From the NCBI GenBank assembly GCA_016282685.1, contig JAEELM010000048.1, positions 1-55,128 of the forward strand: a DNA stretch of 55,128 nt, written 5' to 3'. Positions 1-8,140 of the stretch are shown here, piece after piece (within the stretch, counting starts at the first letter, position 1; each line of letters begins with the position of its first letter). Source of the DNA: Elusimicrobiaceae bacterium (lineage in GTDB: Bacteria; Elusimicrobiota; Elusimicrobia; Elusimicrobiales; Elusimicrobiaceae). A model generated the notes under the pieces. The model saw only the letters and a list, made by a program, of their open reading frames with translations, did no database searches and was not told the DNA's origin. A program made the translations under genes and the position numbers.

Positions 1-2
1 AG

Positions 3-410
3 AGTGAAGCCGGTGAACTTCGCGGTATCAACGAAGCAATCGGTTGGTCAACGATCAATGAAGGGTATGGTATCAACGGTGCCTTTATTTATGCCCGTTC
101 CCACGAATTATATGGTATTCAGGGTGCTATCTATAACGTTTCTGATAGATTGTATGGTGTCCAAGGTGGGTTGGTTGCCATTAACAACCAAGAATTAAAA
201 GGTGTGGAATACGCCTGGATCAACATTGCCCGCGGTACTGTAATCGGTGCTCAAATCGGTATCTACAACCAAGTAGAAGATTTGCACGGTGTACAACTCG
301 GTATTGTGAACAATGCCCGCCACATCAGCAAAGGGTTGCAAGTTGGTATCGTAAACATTGCCAAGAACGGTTGGTTCCCGGTGATGGTACTTGTAAACGG
401 CCGCTTCTAA
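3..410 (+). CDS. surface repeat protein (LA_2272-like), 3' end
   Basis: The frame is open from the window edge, so the start lies outside; 135 residues are visible. They form degenerate repeats of about 20 residues with the pattern G-[IV]-Q-[GLI]-G-[ILA]-[VY]-N, for example GVQLGIVNNARH followed by GLQVGIVNIAKN. This matches what is called the LA_2272 surface-repeat family in Leptospira and other bacteria; the assignment rests on the repeat pattern alone. Such regular G/N turns suggest a beta-solenoid or beta-barrel surface protein. The function is unknown. It ends in VLVNGRF, an aromatic C-terminal residue typical of outer-membrane beta proteins. A terminator follows at once, so it is the last gene of its unit. 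Confidence 0.7.
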   Translation, partial: SEAGELRGINEAIGWSTINEGYGINGAFIYARSHELYGIQGAIYNVSDRLYGVQGGLVAINNQELKGVEYAWINIARGTVIGAQIGIYNQVEDLHGVQLGIVNNARHISKGLQVGIVNIAKNGWFPVMVLVNGRF

Positions 411-430
411 TCAGCAACGCTTACAAATTT

Positions 431-466
431 AACCGCGCACTTAATTGTGCGCGGTTTTTCTTTTTA
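431..466 (+). terminator. intrinsic terminator after surface repeat gene
   Basis: A perfect 10-bp stem (aaccgcgcac / gtgcgcggtt) with a 6-nt loop is followed by a T-rich tail. It separates the repeat protein from the rpsB unit. Confidence 0.9.
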
Positions 467-480
467 TGGTATAATAAATA
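466..480 (+). promoter_or_regulatory. extended -10 promoter for rpsB-tsf
   Basis: TGGTATAAT (467-475) is a consensus -10 hexamer with the upstream TGn of an extended -10 promoter. No good -35 is visible, since the preceding bases belong to the terminator. Transcription would start near 482 and give a leader of about 120 nt before rpsB. Confidence 0.6.
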
Positions 481-540
481 TAGGTGTAATGAGCAGGAGT
501 GCGCAAAAAGTTTGTAAATCAAAGCACGTCTTGACAACAC

Positions 541-591
541 CCAGGCCAATACCACCGAGGCATCCCCTGCCTTAATTTAGGTTGCGGCCAC
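541..591 (+). promoter_or_regulatory. structured 5' leader of rpsB, possible S2 autoregulatory site
   Basis: The leader can fold into a hairpin (AGGCA 558-562 with TGCCT 568-572, loop TCCCC). This sits inside an outer helix made of GGCC 544-547 with GGCC 586-589 and ACC 551-553 with GGT 580-582. It ends just before the AGGAG ribosome site (592-596). Many bacteria control rpsB-tsf through S2 binding to such a leader; that this one works the same way is inference. Confidence 0.45.
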
Positions 592-603
592 AGGAGAATA
601 ATA

Positions 604-1641
604 ATGAGTAATGTATCTATGAAAGCCATGCTGGAAGCCGGTGTGCATTTTGGGCACCAAACTTCTCGCTGGAACCCCAAAATGGGACGTTTTATCTTTG
701 GAGAAAGAAACGGCGTCCATATTTTAGACTTGCAAAAAACCGCCAAAGAATTGAAAAAAGCCTGTGCTTTTATTAAAGAAGAAAGCAAAAAAGGTGCTAA
801 ATTTTTATTTGTCGGTACCAAAAAACAATCCCAAGAAGCCATCCAAGCTGAATCCGCCCGTTGCGGTGCTTTCTGCATTCATGAAAAATGGCTCGGTGGA
901 ACTTTAACCAACTTTCAAACGGTTAAAAAATCTATCGAACGCATGAATGAATTGGAAAAATGGGAGAACTCCGGCGTATTTAAAGCTATTTCCAAAAAAG
1001 AAGCTAGCCGTCTCTCTAAAGAATTGGCTCGTTTGCAAAAATTGTTGGGCGGCATCCGCGACATGAAAGTATTGCCGGATGTGGTTTTTGTCATTGACCC
1101 GGTTGACACCATGGGTGCTGTGCGTGAATCGCACGTGCTCGGGATCCCGGTAGTAGCTGTCTGTGACACCAATGCCGACCCCGACATGATCACCATGCCT
1201 ATCCCCGGTAATGATGACGCCGCTCGCTCTATTAAATTGTTCTGCGCGGCTGTTGCTGATTCCATTTTGGAAGGCAGAGCAGAAGTAGAAGCCAACAAAA
1301 CTGCTGAAAACCAACCGGCCGAAAACCCGGTAATGGCACAAGCTTTTGAAACGGCTATGCTAAAGGGTGAAGAAGAAGCCAAGGCTGAAGATGTAAAAGA
1401 AGAAGTGGTAGAAGAAGTGAAAGAAGTAAAAGCCGAAAAACCGGCTAAAGAAGTAAAAGAAGAAGCCAAAGCGGAAGAAAAACCCGCTAAAAAAGCGGCT
1501 GCTAAAAAACCGGCTGCCAAAACGGCTACTAAGACCACTGCAAAAAAGACTGCCACTAAAACGGCTGCTAAAACCACCGCTAAAAAAACGACGACCAAAA
1601 CCAAAAAGGCCGAAGTAAAAGAAAAAGCGGAAACCAAATAA
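604..1641 (+). CDS. rpsB: 30S ribosomal protein S2 with long charged tail
   Basis: Small-subunit protein S2, which binds late in 30S assembly and helps recruit S1. The S2 fold spans residues 1 to about 225, with the typical start [19 protein letters not shown] and the conserved segment [22 protein letters not shown] in near-identical form. The family is usually 230-260 residues; this one is 345. The extra 120 residues form a Glu/Lys-rich stretch (about 255-290) and then a Lys/Ala/Thr-rich stretch of PAKK and TAKK units, like a histone H1 tail. The start follows an AGGAG site 7 nt upstream. It heads a two-gene unit with tsf, separated by a small hairpin. Confidence 0.97.
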   Translation: MSNVSMKAMLEAGVHFGHQTSRWNPKMGRFIFGERNGVHILDLQKTAKELKKACAFIKEESKKGAKFLFVGTKKQSQEAIQAESARCGAFCIHEKWLGGTLTNFQTVKKSIERMNELEKWENSGVFKAISKKEASRLSKELARLQKLLGGIRDMKVLPDVVFVIDPVDTMGAVRESHVLGIPVVAVCDTNADPDMITMPIPGNDDAARSIKLFCAAVADSILEGRAEVEANKTAENQPAENPVMAQAFETAMLKGEEEAKAEDVKEEVVEEVKEVKAEKPAKEVKEEAKAEEKPAKKAAAKKPAAKTATKTTAKKTATKTAAKTTAKKTTTKTKKAEVKEKAETK

Positions 1642-1650
1642 TTATTTAGG

Positions 1651-1674
1651 AAATCCCGCGAAAGCGGGGTTTCC
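1651..1674 (+). terminator. rpsB-tsf intergenic hairpin, partial terminator
   Basis: A stem with a GAAA tetraloop (1660-1663) extends from 1651 to 1672, but only three Ts follow before CC. It is probably a weak terminator or mRNA-stability element that sets the rpsB:tsf ratio. Confidence 0.5.
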
Positions 1675-1702
1675 GATAGTTTTGAAATAAGGAGAAAATC
1701 CA

Positions 1703-2524
1703 ATGTCTTTAATGGATGATATTAAAACTTTAAGAGAAAAAACCGGCGCCGGAATGATGGACTGCAAAAAAGCTCTTACCGAATGCAAAAACAATATGGA
1801 AGAGGCCGTTGTATATTTGCGCAAGAAAGGTTTGGCTGCTATGGCCAAACGTGCCGACCGCGATACTAAAGAAGGAAGAGTTGTTGTAAAAACCGATGGC
1901 ACTAACTATGCCATGTTGTACTTGGGTTGCGAAACAGACTTTGTGGCCAAAACCGATGGTTTTATTAAATTGGCCGAAGACTTGACAGACTATGTACTTA
2001 AACACCCGGGTGTAGATTACAACAATGATGAATTCATCAAATCCCAAATTATGGAACAAGCTCCTAAATTTGGTGAAAATACAACCTTCAAAGGCGCTTA
2101 TAACTGGAAACCGGCTGACGGTTCCGTGATGGCCTATTATGTTCACTCCGATAATAAAAAAGCCTCCATTTTGGAAATGGCTGTTACCGGTAATGTAGAT
2201 AAAACCAAAGCTGCCGAAATCGCCCGTGGATTGGCTATGCATACAGTAGGTATGCAAAGCGGTTGGGTAAAGGCCGAAGATATCCCGCAAGAAGTAATTG
2301 ATAAGGAACTCGATATTTACAGAACCCAGGCTTTAAACGAAGGAAAACCGGAAGCTGCCATTGAAAAAATGCTGCCCGGTAAAGTAAAAAAATTCGCCAA
2401 AGAAAACTGCTTATTGGAACAAGGCACGATTAAAGACAACAAGAAAACCGTTGCCGATTATCTGGCTGAAGAATCCAAAGCCCTCGGCGGTGAATTAAAA
2501 GTTGTTCGTTTCGTAAGATTCTAA
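1703..2524 (+). CDS. tsf: elongation factor Ts
   Basis: EF-Ts is the guanine-nucleotide exchange factor that recycles EF-Tu-GDP in the cytosol. The N-terminal UBA-like domain carries the signature LREKTGAGMMDCKKAL (about residues 10-25), and the core contains TDFVAKTDGF, the EF-Tu contact region. Its 273 residues are close to the usual 280-295. An AAGGAG site precedes the ATG. It is co-transcribed with rpsB, the usual bacterial arrangement, and followed by a strong terminator. Confidence 0.97.
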   Translation: MSLMDDIKTLREKTGAGMMDCKKALTECKNNMEEAVVYLRKKGLAAMAKRADRDTKEGRVVVKTDGTNYAMLYLGCETDFVAKTDGFIKLAEDLTDYVLKHPGVDYNNDEFIKSQIMEQAPKFGENTTFKGAYNWKPADGSVMAYYVHSDNKKASILEMAVTGNVDKTKAAEIARGLAMHTVGMQSGWVKAEDIPQEVIDKELDIYRTQALNEGKPEAAIEKMLPGKVKKFAKENCLLEQGTIKDNKKTVADYLAEESKALGGELKVVRFVRF

Positions 2525-2529
2525 CTTGC

Positions 2530-2556
2530 AAGCCCCACGAAAGTGGGGCTTTTTCT
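2530..2556 (+). terminator. terminator after tsf
   Basis: An 8-bp stem agccccac / gtggggct closed by a GAAA tetraloop and followed by TTTTTC. Confidence 0.93.
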
Positions 2557-2634
2557 TGTGCTTATGCAAATGCGTGGGCAGAAGAAAAAGATTTATGCTA
2601 CAATACTGAAAACATCCGCGCGAGGAGATTGTTT

Positions 2635-3354
2635 ATGAAAAAAACTGCCACCAAAAAAAGAATTTTACTTAAATTATCCGGCGAGGCATTAAGTAAAGAA
2701 GGCCACCGCGGCATTGATCCGCAGTCTCTTAAAGAAATTGCAGTTGAGATTGCCCAAGCTTATCAAAAAAGTAATTGTGAATTGGCTATTGTTATTGGTG
2801 GAGGAAACGTCTGGAGAGGTGTACGAGACGGCGGCGGTGTAATTGATCGCGTCAATTCCGACAGTATGGGTATGTTGGCCACTGTTATCAACGCAATTGC
2901 TTTGCAGTCGGCACTAGAAGATGCAGGAGTTCCTACGCGCGTGCTTACTTCCGTAAATATTTATCAACTGGCGGAACCGTTTGTCCGCCGCAAAGCAGTG
3001 CGCCACTTAGAAAAAGGGCGTATCGTTATTTTTGCCGGCGGAACAGGCAACCCTTTCTTTACCACAGATAGTGCTGCAGCGTTACGTGCCTCGGAAATTA
3101 ATGCGGATTTGATTCTTAAAGCCACGCAGGTTGACGGCGTATATGACAGTGACCCCAAGAAAAATCCCAAAGCAAAGCTGATCCGTCGTATTTCTTACGG
3201 GGATGCAATTGCGAAGCGTTTGCAATTCATGGATACCGCTGCCTTGGCTTTGTGTCTGGAAAAACAACTGCCTCTCTTGGTTTTTAATTTGCATAAAAAA
3301 GGAAACATTCAAAAAGCCCTCTGCGGGAAAGAAATAGGAACAATTATTTACTAA
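2635..3354 (+). CDS. pyrH: UMP kinase
   Basis: Phosphorylates UMP to UDP with ATP in pyrimidine nucleotide synthesis; bacterial PyrH is a hexamer of the amino-acid kinase fold. Family motifs are clear: KLSGEAL near the N-terminus, the glycine-rich VIGGGNVWRG phosphate loop, and TTDSAAALRA with DGVYDSDP in the nucleotide-binding half. The ATG at 2635 is preferred over a TTG six bases earlier because it sits 7 nt after GAGGAG. That gives 239 residues, the normal length. A -10 like box (TACAAT) lies in the spacer. Its stop overlaps the next start by one base. Confidence 0.96.
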   Translation: MKKTATKKRILLKLSGEALSKEGHRGIDPQSLKEIAVEIAQAYQKSNCELAIVIGGGNVWRGVRDGGGVIDRVNSDSMGMLATVINAIALQSALEDAGVPTRVLTSVNIYQLAEPFVRRKAVRHLEKGRIVIFAGGTGNPFFTTDSAAALRASEINADLILKATQVDGVYDSDPKKNPKAKLIRRISYGDAIAKRLQFMDTAALALCLEKQLPLLVFNLHKKGNIQKALCGKEIGTIIY

Positions 3355-3989
3355 TGAAATTTTTGAATTTTTCTTTATTAGCTTTGTTTCTATTTTCCTG
3401 CGCTCAACCACAAGCGCAAACTTCTTCCTCGTCTACCGTAGAACCGTTAGATTGTGCGACTGTTGTTTTGCCTGAGCCTAATCCGGCGGAAACGATTGCA
3501 TGCGTTCAAACGCAGACGTCTTTTTGTGGCTTTTTCCCCAATGGAAAACCTTTCTATTGTGCTGCTAAAAACGGCACTTTGACCTATCGTTCAAACAAAT
3601 GGGGCTCTTCTCTTACGGTTTCTACCTTTGACACGAACGGACAGCAACTTTCGGAACGGTATTATGCCTACGGTAAATTAACCCGCGGAGCCGATTATAA
3701 TGTAACTGCCCGAACAGTTACGCGTTTTTGGTGGGATGAAGACGGACAAATTCGGCTATATCGTTATGATTTTAATAATCGCGTGTTGGACAAATATTAT
3801 TTCCGCGAAGGTAAAGAATATGTACGTTATCCCGATGGGAACGATATGGGCGAGATAAATGGACCGTGGAAAATGGAAAATCTTACCCTTTATATAGACC
3901 ACCATCCGTTTTATACGTTGCCTGATCCAGCCCAGCCTGCTCCGGATATGTGTAGCACATTTGAGCCGTTGTGTGAGCAAAAGATTTGA
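3354..3989 (+). CDS. lipoprotein of unknown function
   Basis: A 211-residue protein I do not recognise. It begins with a lipoprotein signal peptide ending in the lipobox LFSC (Cys16), then a Ser/Thr/Gln-rich linker. The rest is rich in Tyr, Asn and Gly with repeated 'G-x-L-x-x-R/Y' strands (YRSNKWG, YYAYGKLTRG, YRYDFNNRVL), which suggests MORN-like beta hairpins; this is a weak resemblance. Six Cys lie outside the lipobox, as expected for an exported, disulfide-containing protein. The start overlaps the pyrH stop (TAATG), so it is translationally coupled. It interrupts the usual pyrH-frr neighbourhood, and frr has its own promoter behind it. Confidence 0.8.
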   Translation: MKFLNFSLLALFLFSCAQPQAQTSSSSTVEPLDCATVVLPEPNPAETIACVQTQTSFCGFFPNGKPFYCAAKNGTLTYRSNKWGSSLTVSTFDTNGQQLSERYYAYGKLTRGADYNVTARTVTRFWWDEDGQIRLYRYDFNNRVLDKYYFREGKEYVRYPDGNDMGEINGPWKMENLTLYIDHHPFYTLPDPAQPAPDMCSTFEPLCEQKI

Positions 3990-4023
3990 TATAATAAAAT
4001 TAACTTACTGAAAAGAGGAACTT

Positions 4024-4587
4024 ATGGAAGGAATTTCTGATTTACTCAATAAAACAAAAACTGAAATGGCAGAACATGTTGCCCGTTTGGAACGTGATTT
4101 GTCTACCATTCGTACGGGCCGTGCCAGTGCCGGCTTGTTGGAGAACATTCGGGTAGATTATTACGGTACCCCAACCCCCATTAAACAAATGGCGGTAATC
4201 AACGTGTTGGATGCTAAAACATTGGAAATTCAACCGTGGGATGTTTCTGCAATTAATGACATTGACAAAGCTTTGCAACAGGCCGATTTGGGCGCCAGTC
4301 CTGTCAATAATGGTAAAGTTATTCGTATTACGTTACCGTCAATGACAGAAGAACGCCGCAAACAATTAGCCAAGAACATTTCTAAAATGAGTGAAGATTT
4401 TAAAGTAGCTGTGCGCAATTCCCGCCGTGATGTAATGGAAAAACTCAAAAAAGCGCAGAAAGCGTCCGAAATTACCGAAGACGATTTGAAACGCTATGAG
4501 GCTGATGTGCAAAAAGCTACAGATGCGCATATTGCTCAAATTGAAAAAGTAATCGCTAGCAAAGAAGCGGAAATCATGAAAATCTAA
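4024..4587 (+). CDS. frr: ribosome recycling factor
   Basis: RRF splits post-termination ribosomes together with EF-G. The 187-residue length and the all-alpha hairpin plus small beta domain are typical. The signature LSTIRTGRASAGLLENI lies at about residues 26-42, followed by VDYYGTPTPIKQMA and LPSMTEERRKQLAK. The start has a GAGGA site. A TATAAT box (3990-3995), placed over the end of the lipoprotein gene, would give a leader of about 25 nt. A strong terminator follows, so frr may be transcribed alone. Confidence 0.97.
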   Translation: MEGISDLLNKTKTEMAEHVARLERDLSTIRTGRASAGLLENIRVDYYGTPTPIKQMAVINVLDAKTLEIQPWDVSAINDIDKALQQADLGASPVNNGKVIRITLPSMTEERRKQLAKNISKMSEDFKVAVRNSRRDVMEKLKKAQKASEITEDDLKRYEADVQKATDAHIAQIEKVIASKEAEIMKI

Positions 4588-4602
4588 GAGTTGTATGTTT
4601 TG

Positions 4603-4634
4603 AAAGCCCCGGGTAACTCCGGGGCTTTTTATTT
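4603..4634 (+). terminator. terminator after frr
   Basis: A perfect 10-bp stem (aaagccccgg / ccggggcttt) with a 6-nt loop and a T-rich tail. Confidence 0.93.
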
Positions 4635-4657
4635 TCCAGTATCCCCCCTAAATAAGG

Positions 4658-4672
4658 TAAAATACATATATG
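4658..4672 (+). promoter_or_regulatory. -10 box abutting uppS start (leaderless)
   Basis: TAAAAT at 4658-4663 ends 6 nt before the ATG, so the expected transcription start falls on or next to the A of the start codon. No Shine-Dalgarno sequence is present at a usable distance. Confidence 0.5.
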
Positions 4673-5359
4673 CAGTCAAACGTATTACCCAAACATATTG
4701 CTATTATTATGGACGGAAACGGCCGTTGGGCTAAAAAGCGTCATTTGCCGCGCTTAGCGGGGCATAATGCCGGAGCTCAAGCGGTGCAACGTACCCTGCA
4801 AGCTGCCCAGACGTTGGGTATTCCATTTATTACTTTATATGCTTTCTCTACGGAGAATTGGTCTCGTCCCAAAGAAGAAATTGAGGGACTTATGGCCTTG
4901 CTTTCTCAAGCTTTGGATAAATATACCAATACGGCAATGAAAGAAAATATACGTTTATGGGTCAGTGGGTCAAGAGATAAACTTTCCCCCACTGTGTTAG
5001 AAAAAATAGATAAGGCTGTTAAACTTACTTCTAAAAATACAGGCCTCACCGTTAATTTGGCGCTGAATTACGGTGCACGGCAAGAAATTACGGCAGCTGT
5101 AAACAAATTGCTGGCTCAAAATAAAAAAGAAATTACTGTGGAAGATATTTCCGCTTGCCTGTATCAACCCGCTTTGCCTGACCCGGAACTTATTATCCGT
5201 ACATCCGGAGAGGAGCGATTGTCCAATTTTCTGCTATGGCAAAGTGCTTATAGCGAATTTTATTTTACACCCGTTTTATGGCCGGATTTCAATGCAGAAG
5301 AATTACAAAAAGCTTTGGATGAATATGCCCGCCGTACACGCCGCTTTGGAGGATTATGA
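4670..5359 (+). CDS. uppS: undecaprenyl diphosphate synthase
   Basis: Cis-prenyltransferase that extends farnesyl diphosphate with isopentenyl units to C55-PP, the lipid carrier for peptidoglycan and O-antigen. Signature elements are present: AIIMDGNGRWAKKR with catalytic Asp15, then FSTENWSRP, and near the C-terminus RTSGEERLSNFLLWQSAYSE. Its 229 residues are slightly below the usual 240-250 but no motif is missing. It heads an envelope-lipid unit with cdsA, dxr, rseP and ispG, and has a -10 box directly before the ATG. It overlaps the next gene by 4 nt. Confidence 0.96.
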   Translation: MQSNVLPKHIAIIMDGNGRWAKKRHLPRLAGHNAGAQAVQRTLQAAQTLGIPFITLYAFSTENWSRPKEEIEGLMALLSQALDKYTNTAMKENIRLWVSGSRDKLSPTVLEKIDKAVKLTSKNTGLTVNLALNYGARQEITAAVNKLLAQNKKEITVEDISACLYQPALPDPELIIRTSGEERLSNFLLWQSAYSEFYFTPVLWPDFNAEELQKALDEYARRTRRFGGL

Positions 5360-6072
5360 GTTCCCCGGTTGTTAAATCTCGTGCAAAAGAATTGATCGCA
5401 CGTATTGAGAGATTTTCTTCTCCCGTGTTTAAAAAGCAAATGAAGGAACGTTTTGGCATTTGTACCGAAAAAGCCGTCGGGACTCCGGTTACTACCCTGC
5501 GTTTGCTTTTGAAAGGATTACCTCGGCCGGATCATGAATTAGCGTTGGCCTTGTGGAAAAGTGATATTCACGAAGCCCGTATTATGGCTTCCATGTTGGC
5601 AGATCCTGACCAGATAACACGTGATACGTTAGATGAGTGGGTGCAAAACATCAATTCATGGGATTTGTGTGATGCTTGCTGCTGTAACTTGTTTTCAAAG
5701 GTAAAAAATCCAGTCAAACTGGCAGAACGGTGGATAAAGAAAGAGAACGAATTTGTCCGCAGAGCCGGTTTTGCTATTCTTGCTTGTTTGGCAATGCCCC
5801 GTGCTAAAACGCCGGATTCCACTTTACTCAAAATGCTCCCTTTCATTAAAAACCATTCTTGTGATCAACGCCCTATGGTCCATAAGGCTGTTAATTGGGC
5901 GTTGCGTAATATCGGTAAAAAAAATCCACGTCTTACCCCTATGGCTATAAAATGTTCCTACGAAATTTTGGACTTATACCCGGACAACCGTTGCGCAGTT
6001 TGGGTGGCCAAAAATGCATTGTGGGAACTTAATTCTCCCAAAATAAAAGCCATGATTGCCAAACGGAAATAA
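5356..6072 (+). CDS. DNA alkylation repair protein, AlkD-like HEAT repeats
   Basis: A 238-residue helical protein of the AlkC/AlkD superfamily. AlkD enzymes are HEAT-like-repeat DNA glycosylases that remove bulky or cationic alkylated bases without flipping them. Supporting features are the family segments HEARIMASMLAD, the Trp/Asp active-site pattern WVQNINSWDLCDACC (about residues 95-109), FVRRAGFAILACLA and VHKAVNWALRNIGKK. The Trp and Asp residues line the DNA groove in studied AlkD. It starts 4 nt inside uppS, so it is coupled to a cell-wall gene, an uncommon place for a repair enzyme. Substrate specificity cannot be read from the sequence. Confidence 0.82.
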   Translation: MSSPVVKSRAKELIARIERFSSPVFKKQMKERFGICTEKAVGTPVTTLRLLLKGLPRPDHELALALWKSDIHEARIMASMLADPDQITRDTLDEWVQNINSWDLCDACCCNLFSKVKNPVKLAERWIKKENEFVRRAGFAILACLAMPRAKTPDSTLLKMLPFIKNHSCDQRPMVHKAVNWALRNIGKKNPRLTPMAIKCSYEILDLYPDNRCAVWVAKNALWELNSPKIKAMIAKRK

Positions 6073-6095
6073 TACCGTACGCGCGCGAAATATAG

Positions 6096-6111
6096 TAAAA
6101 TACTATATATG
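6096..6111 (+). promoter_or_regulatory. -10 box abutting cdsA start (leaderless)
   Basis: TAAAAT (6096-6101) lies 7 nt before the ATG, and no ribosome-binding site is visible between the alkD-like stop and the start. Confidence 0.5.
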
Positions 6112-6936
6112 CTATTACCACGTATTATTACTGCCCTTATCGGGATTCCTGCCGTTTTAGCCGCTATCCATTTTGGCGGTATTGTTTATATGGCCTTTGT
6201 GGGTTGTATAATTATACTGTGCTTGTACGAATACAGTTTGGTGTTGACCTCCGGTAAAAAACCGGTACATATGGTTTCTTTATTGCTGTTTGGGGTCTTA
6301 ATGGCTCTGGTGGCAATTCTAGGCCGTACAACTATCGAAGGACTTACCCTTCCGGATCATTTTTATCCCTTTGCTATCAGTGTTGTATTAGTGGGAGTGT
6401 TGTTGGTGGAAGTGATGACGCCTCATCGCTCGTGGGAACGGGTATCCAATACCTTTTTGGGTGTGTTTTTAATTCCATGGTCGTTAGCACATTTAATTAA
6501 CTTGCGTGATATTCCTACGTATGGTGAATATCTTACGTTATTCATGATTATCACCGTCTGGATTAGCGATACCGGGGCTTATTTTTCTGGCCGTTTCTTG
6601 GGAAAACACAAACTCAACAAAGAGGTCAGTCCCAAAAAAACATGGGAAGGGGCCATTGGAGGAACTGCCTTAGCCATTGGCGGAGCTATTTTGATGCGCC
6701 ATCTGTTTTTATCCACGTTATTATCGTTAAAGCAAGCCATTTGGATAGGGTTGTTAGTGGCGGCAGTTGGCCAAATATCCGATTTGGCAGAATCTGTTTT
6801 GAAGCGTTCAACAGGGGTAAAAGATTCTTCAAATTTACTCCCCGGCCACGGCGGTTTTTTGGATCGTTTTGATTCTTATTTGTTGCTGGCTCCGATTTTT
6901 TATTACGTTATCATTTATTTATTCCCTAACTTATGA
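6109..6936 (+). CDS. cdsA: phosphatidate cytidylyltransferase
   Basis: Integral membrane enzyme that makes CDP-diacylglycerol from CTP and phosphatidic acid, the branch point of phospholipid synthesis. The 275-residue protein is mostly transmembrane helices. The C-terminal third carries the family signature: SDTGAYFSGRFLGKHKL, SPKKTWEG and then GQISDLAESVLKR followed by KDSSNLLPGHGGFLDRFDS, which holds the metal and CTP ligands. It overlaps dxr by 4 nt (ATGA). Confidence 0.96.
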   Translation: MLLPRIITALIGIPAVLAAIHFGGIVYMAFVGCIIILCLYEYSLVLTSGKKPVHMVSLLLFGVLMALVAILGRTTIEGLTLPDHFYPFAISVVLVGVLLVEVMTPHRSWERVSNTFLGVFLIPWSLAHLINLRDIPTYGEYLTLFMIITVWISDTGAYFSGRFLGKHKLNKEVSPKKTWEGAIGGTALAIGGAILMRHLFLSTLLSLKQAIWIGLLVAAVGQISDLAESVLKRSTGVKDSSNLLPGHGGFLDRFDSYLLLAPIFYYVIIYLFPNL

Positions 6937-8132
6937 AAAATATTGTAATTTTAGGTTCCACCGGTTCTATCGGTACTTCTTCTTTAGATGTGATTGCCCG
7001 TCTTGGGCCGCGTTATAAAGTGATTGGTATTTCTGCCAATAATAATACGGACTTATTTTTGAAACAAATTCATTCGTTTCATCCCCGTTTTGCTGCTGTA
7101 CTCAATCCGGAAAGTTATGAGAAAATAAAGGATCAAATCCCGGAAGGTACGCGTTTATTACCGCCGGAAATAGACAGTTTGATTTTTATGGCTTCTTTGC
7201 CATCAGCCGATTTAGTAATCAGCGGTGTTGTAGGGGCTGTCGGATTCCAACCCTTGGTGAGCGCCATTAAGGCCGGAAAAACCATTGCCTTGGCCAATAA
7301 AGAGCCGATGGTGATGGCAGGAAAAACGTTGATGAAGGAGTGTGAGCGTTGGCAGGCTTCTATTATTCCTGTGGACAGTGAGCCTTCCGCTATTTTTCAA
7401 TGTTTAGCCGGGATGGCAAATGAACACACGTATCACAATCTTGCACAAGATATTTCTAAAGTTATTTTAACAGCCTCAGGCGGTCCTTTTGCCAAGAGAA
7501 AGAATTCTTTATCTACGGTGACGCCGGGAGAAGCTTTAAACCATCCCCGTTGGCGAATGGGAAAAAAGATTACGGTGGATTCAGCCACGCTTATGAATAA
7601 AGGGTTTGAATCTATTGAAATTATGAATTTATTTGATTTGCCGGAAAAAAAGATACAAATTGTGATTCATCCACAGTCTATTGTGCATTCAGCTGTCGAG
7701 TTTAATGACGGGGCTATTTTGGCACAACTGGGTGAACCGGATATGAGGGTGCCTATTCAATACGCCATCACTTATCCCTTACGTATGGAAAGCCCGGTAA
7801 AAAAATTAAATTTATTTGACATTGCCAAATTGGAATTTTTTGAACCGGATTTTGCTAAATTTCCATGTTTAGAGTTGGCTTTAACGGCTGCGCGGGCCGG
7901 CGGAATTGCCCCTGCTGTATTAAGTGCTACGGATGAGGTGGCGGTAGAGGCTTTCTTGAAAGAAGAAATTAAATTTACGGATATTGCTAAATTAGTCTAT
8001 ACCGTGCTAAAATCTACCCCCCAAACGCGTGGAGATGCCACTCTTAACCAAGCTTTGGATGCTGATGAGTGGGCCCGCGAAAGAGCCAAAGAATGTTTGC
8101 AAAGTAAGACGTATAAAAAAGCCCTTATTTAG
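6933..8132 (+). CDS. dxr: 1-deoxy-D-xylulose 5-phosphate reductoisomerase
   Basis: Second enzyme of the MEP isoprenoid pathway: it rearranges and reduces DXP to 2-C-methylerythritol 4-phosphate with NADPH. Visible motifs are the N-terminal Rossmann loop LGSTGSIGTSSLDV, ALANKEPMVMAG, the metal-binding PVDSEPSAIFQCL, and SATLMNKGFESIEIM. The 399 residues match the family. There is no Shine-Dalgarno of its own; it begins at the ATGA overlap with cdsA and so depends on coupled translation. The product feeds IspG encoded two genes on and, through IPP, UppS. Confidence 0.97.
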   Translation: MKNIVILGSTGSIGTSSLDVIARLGPRYKVIGISANNNTDLFLKQIHSFHPRFAAVLNPESYEKIKDQIPEGTRLLPPEIDSLIFMASLPSADLVISGVVGAVGFQPLVSAIKAGKTIALANKEPMVMAGKTLMKECERWQASIIPVDSEPSAIFQCLAGMANEHTYHNLAQDISKVILTASGGPFAKRKNSLSTVTPGEALNHPRWRMGKKITVDSATLMNKGFESIEIMNLFDLPEKKIQIVIHPQSIVHSAVEFNDGAILAQLGEPDMRVPIQYAITYPLRMESPVKKLNLFDIAKLEFFEPDFAKFPCLELALTAARAGGIAPAVLSATDEVAVEAFLKEEIKFTDIAKLVYTVLKSTPQTRGDATLNQALDADEWARERAKECLQSKTYKKALI

Positions 8133-8140
8133 GAGAAAAT

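Noticed and set aside
1651-1674. Full terminator between rpsB and tsf
   Set aside because: Only three Ts follow the stem, and tsf has no promoter of its own in the spacer, so most transcripts must read through.
2629-2634. TTG start for pyrH
   Set aside because: It lies too close to GAGGAG (1-2 nt). The ATG at 2635 has the right 7-nt spacing and gives the usual protein length.
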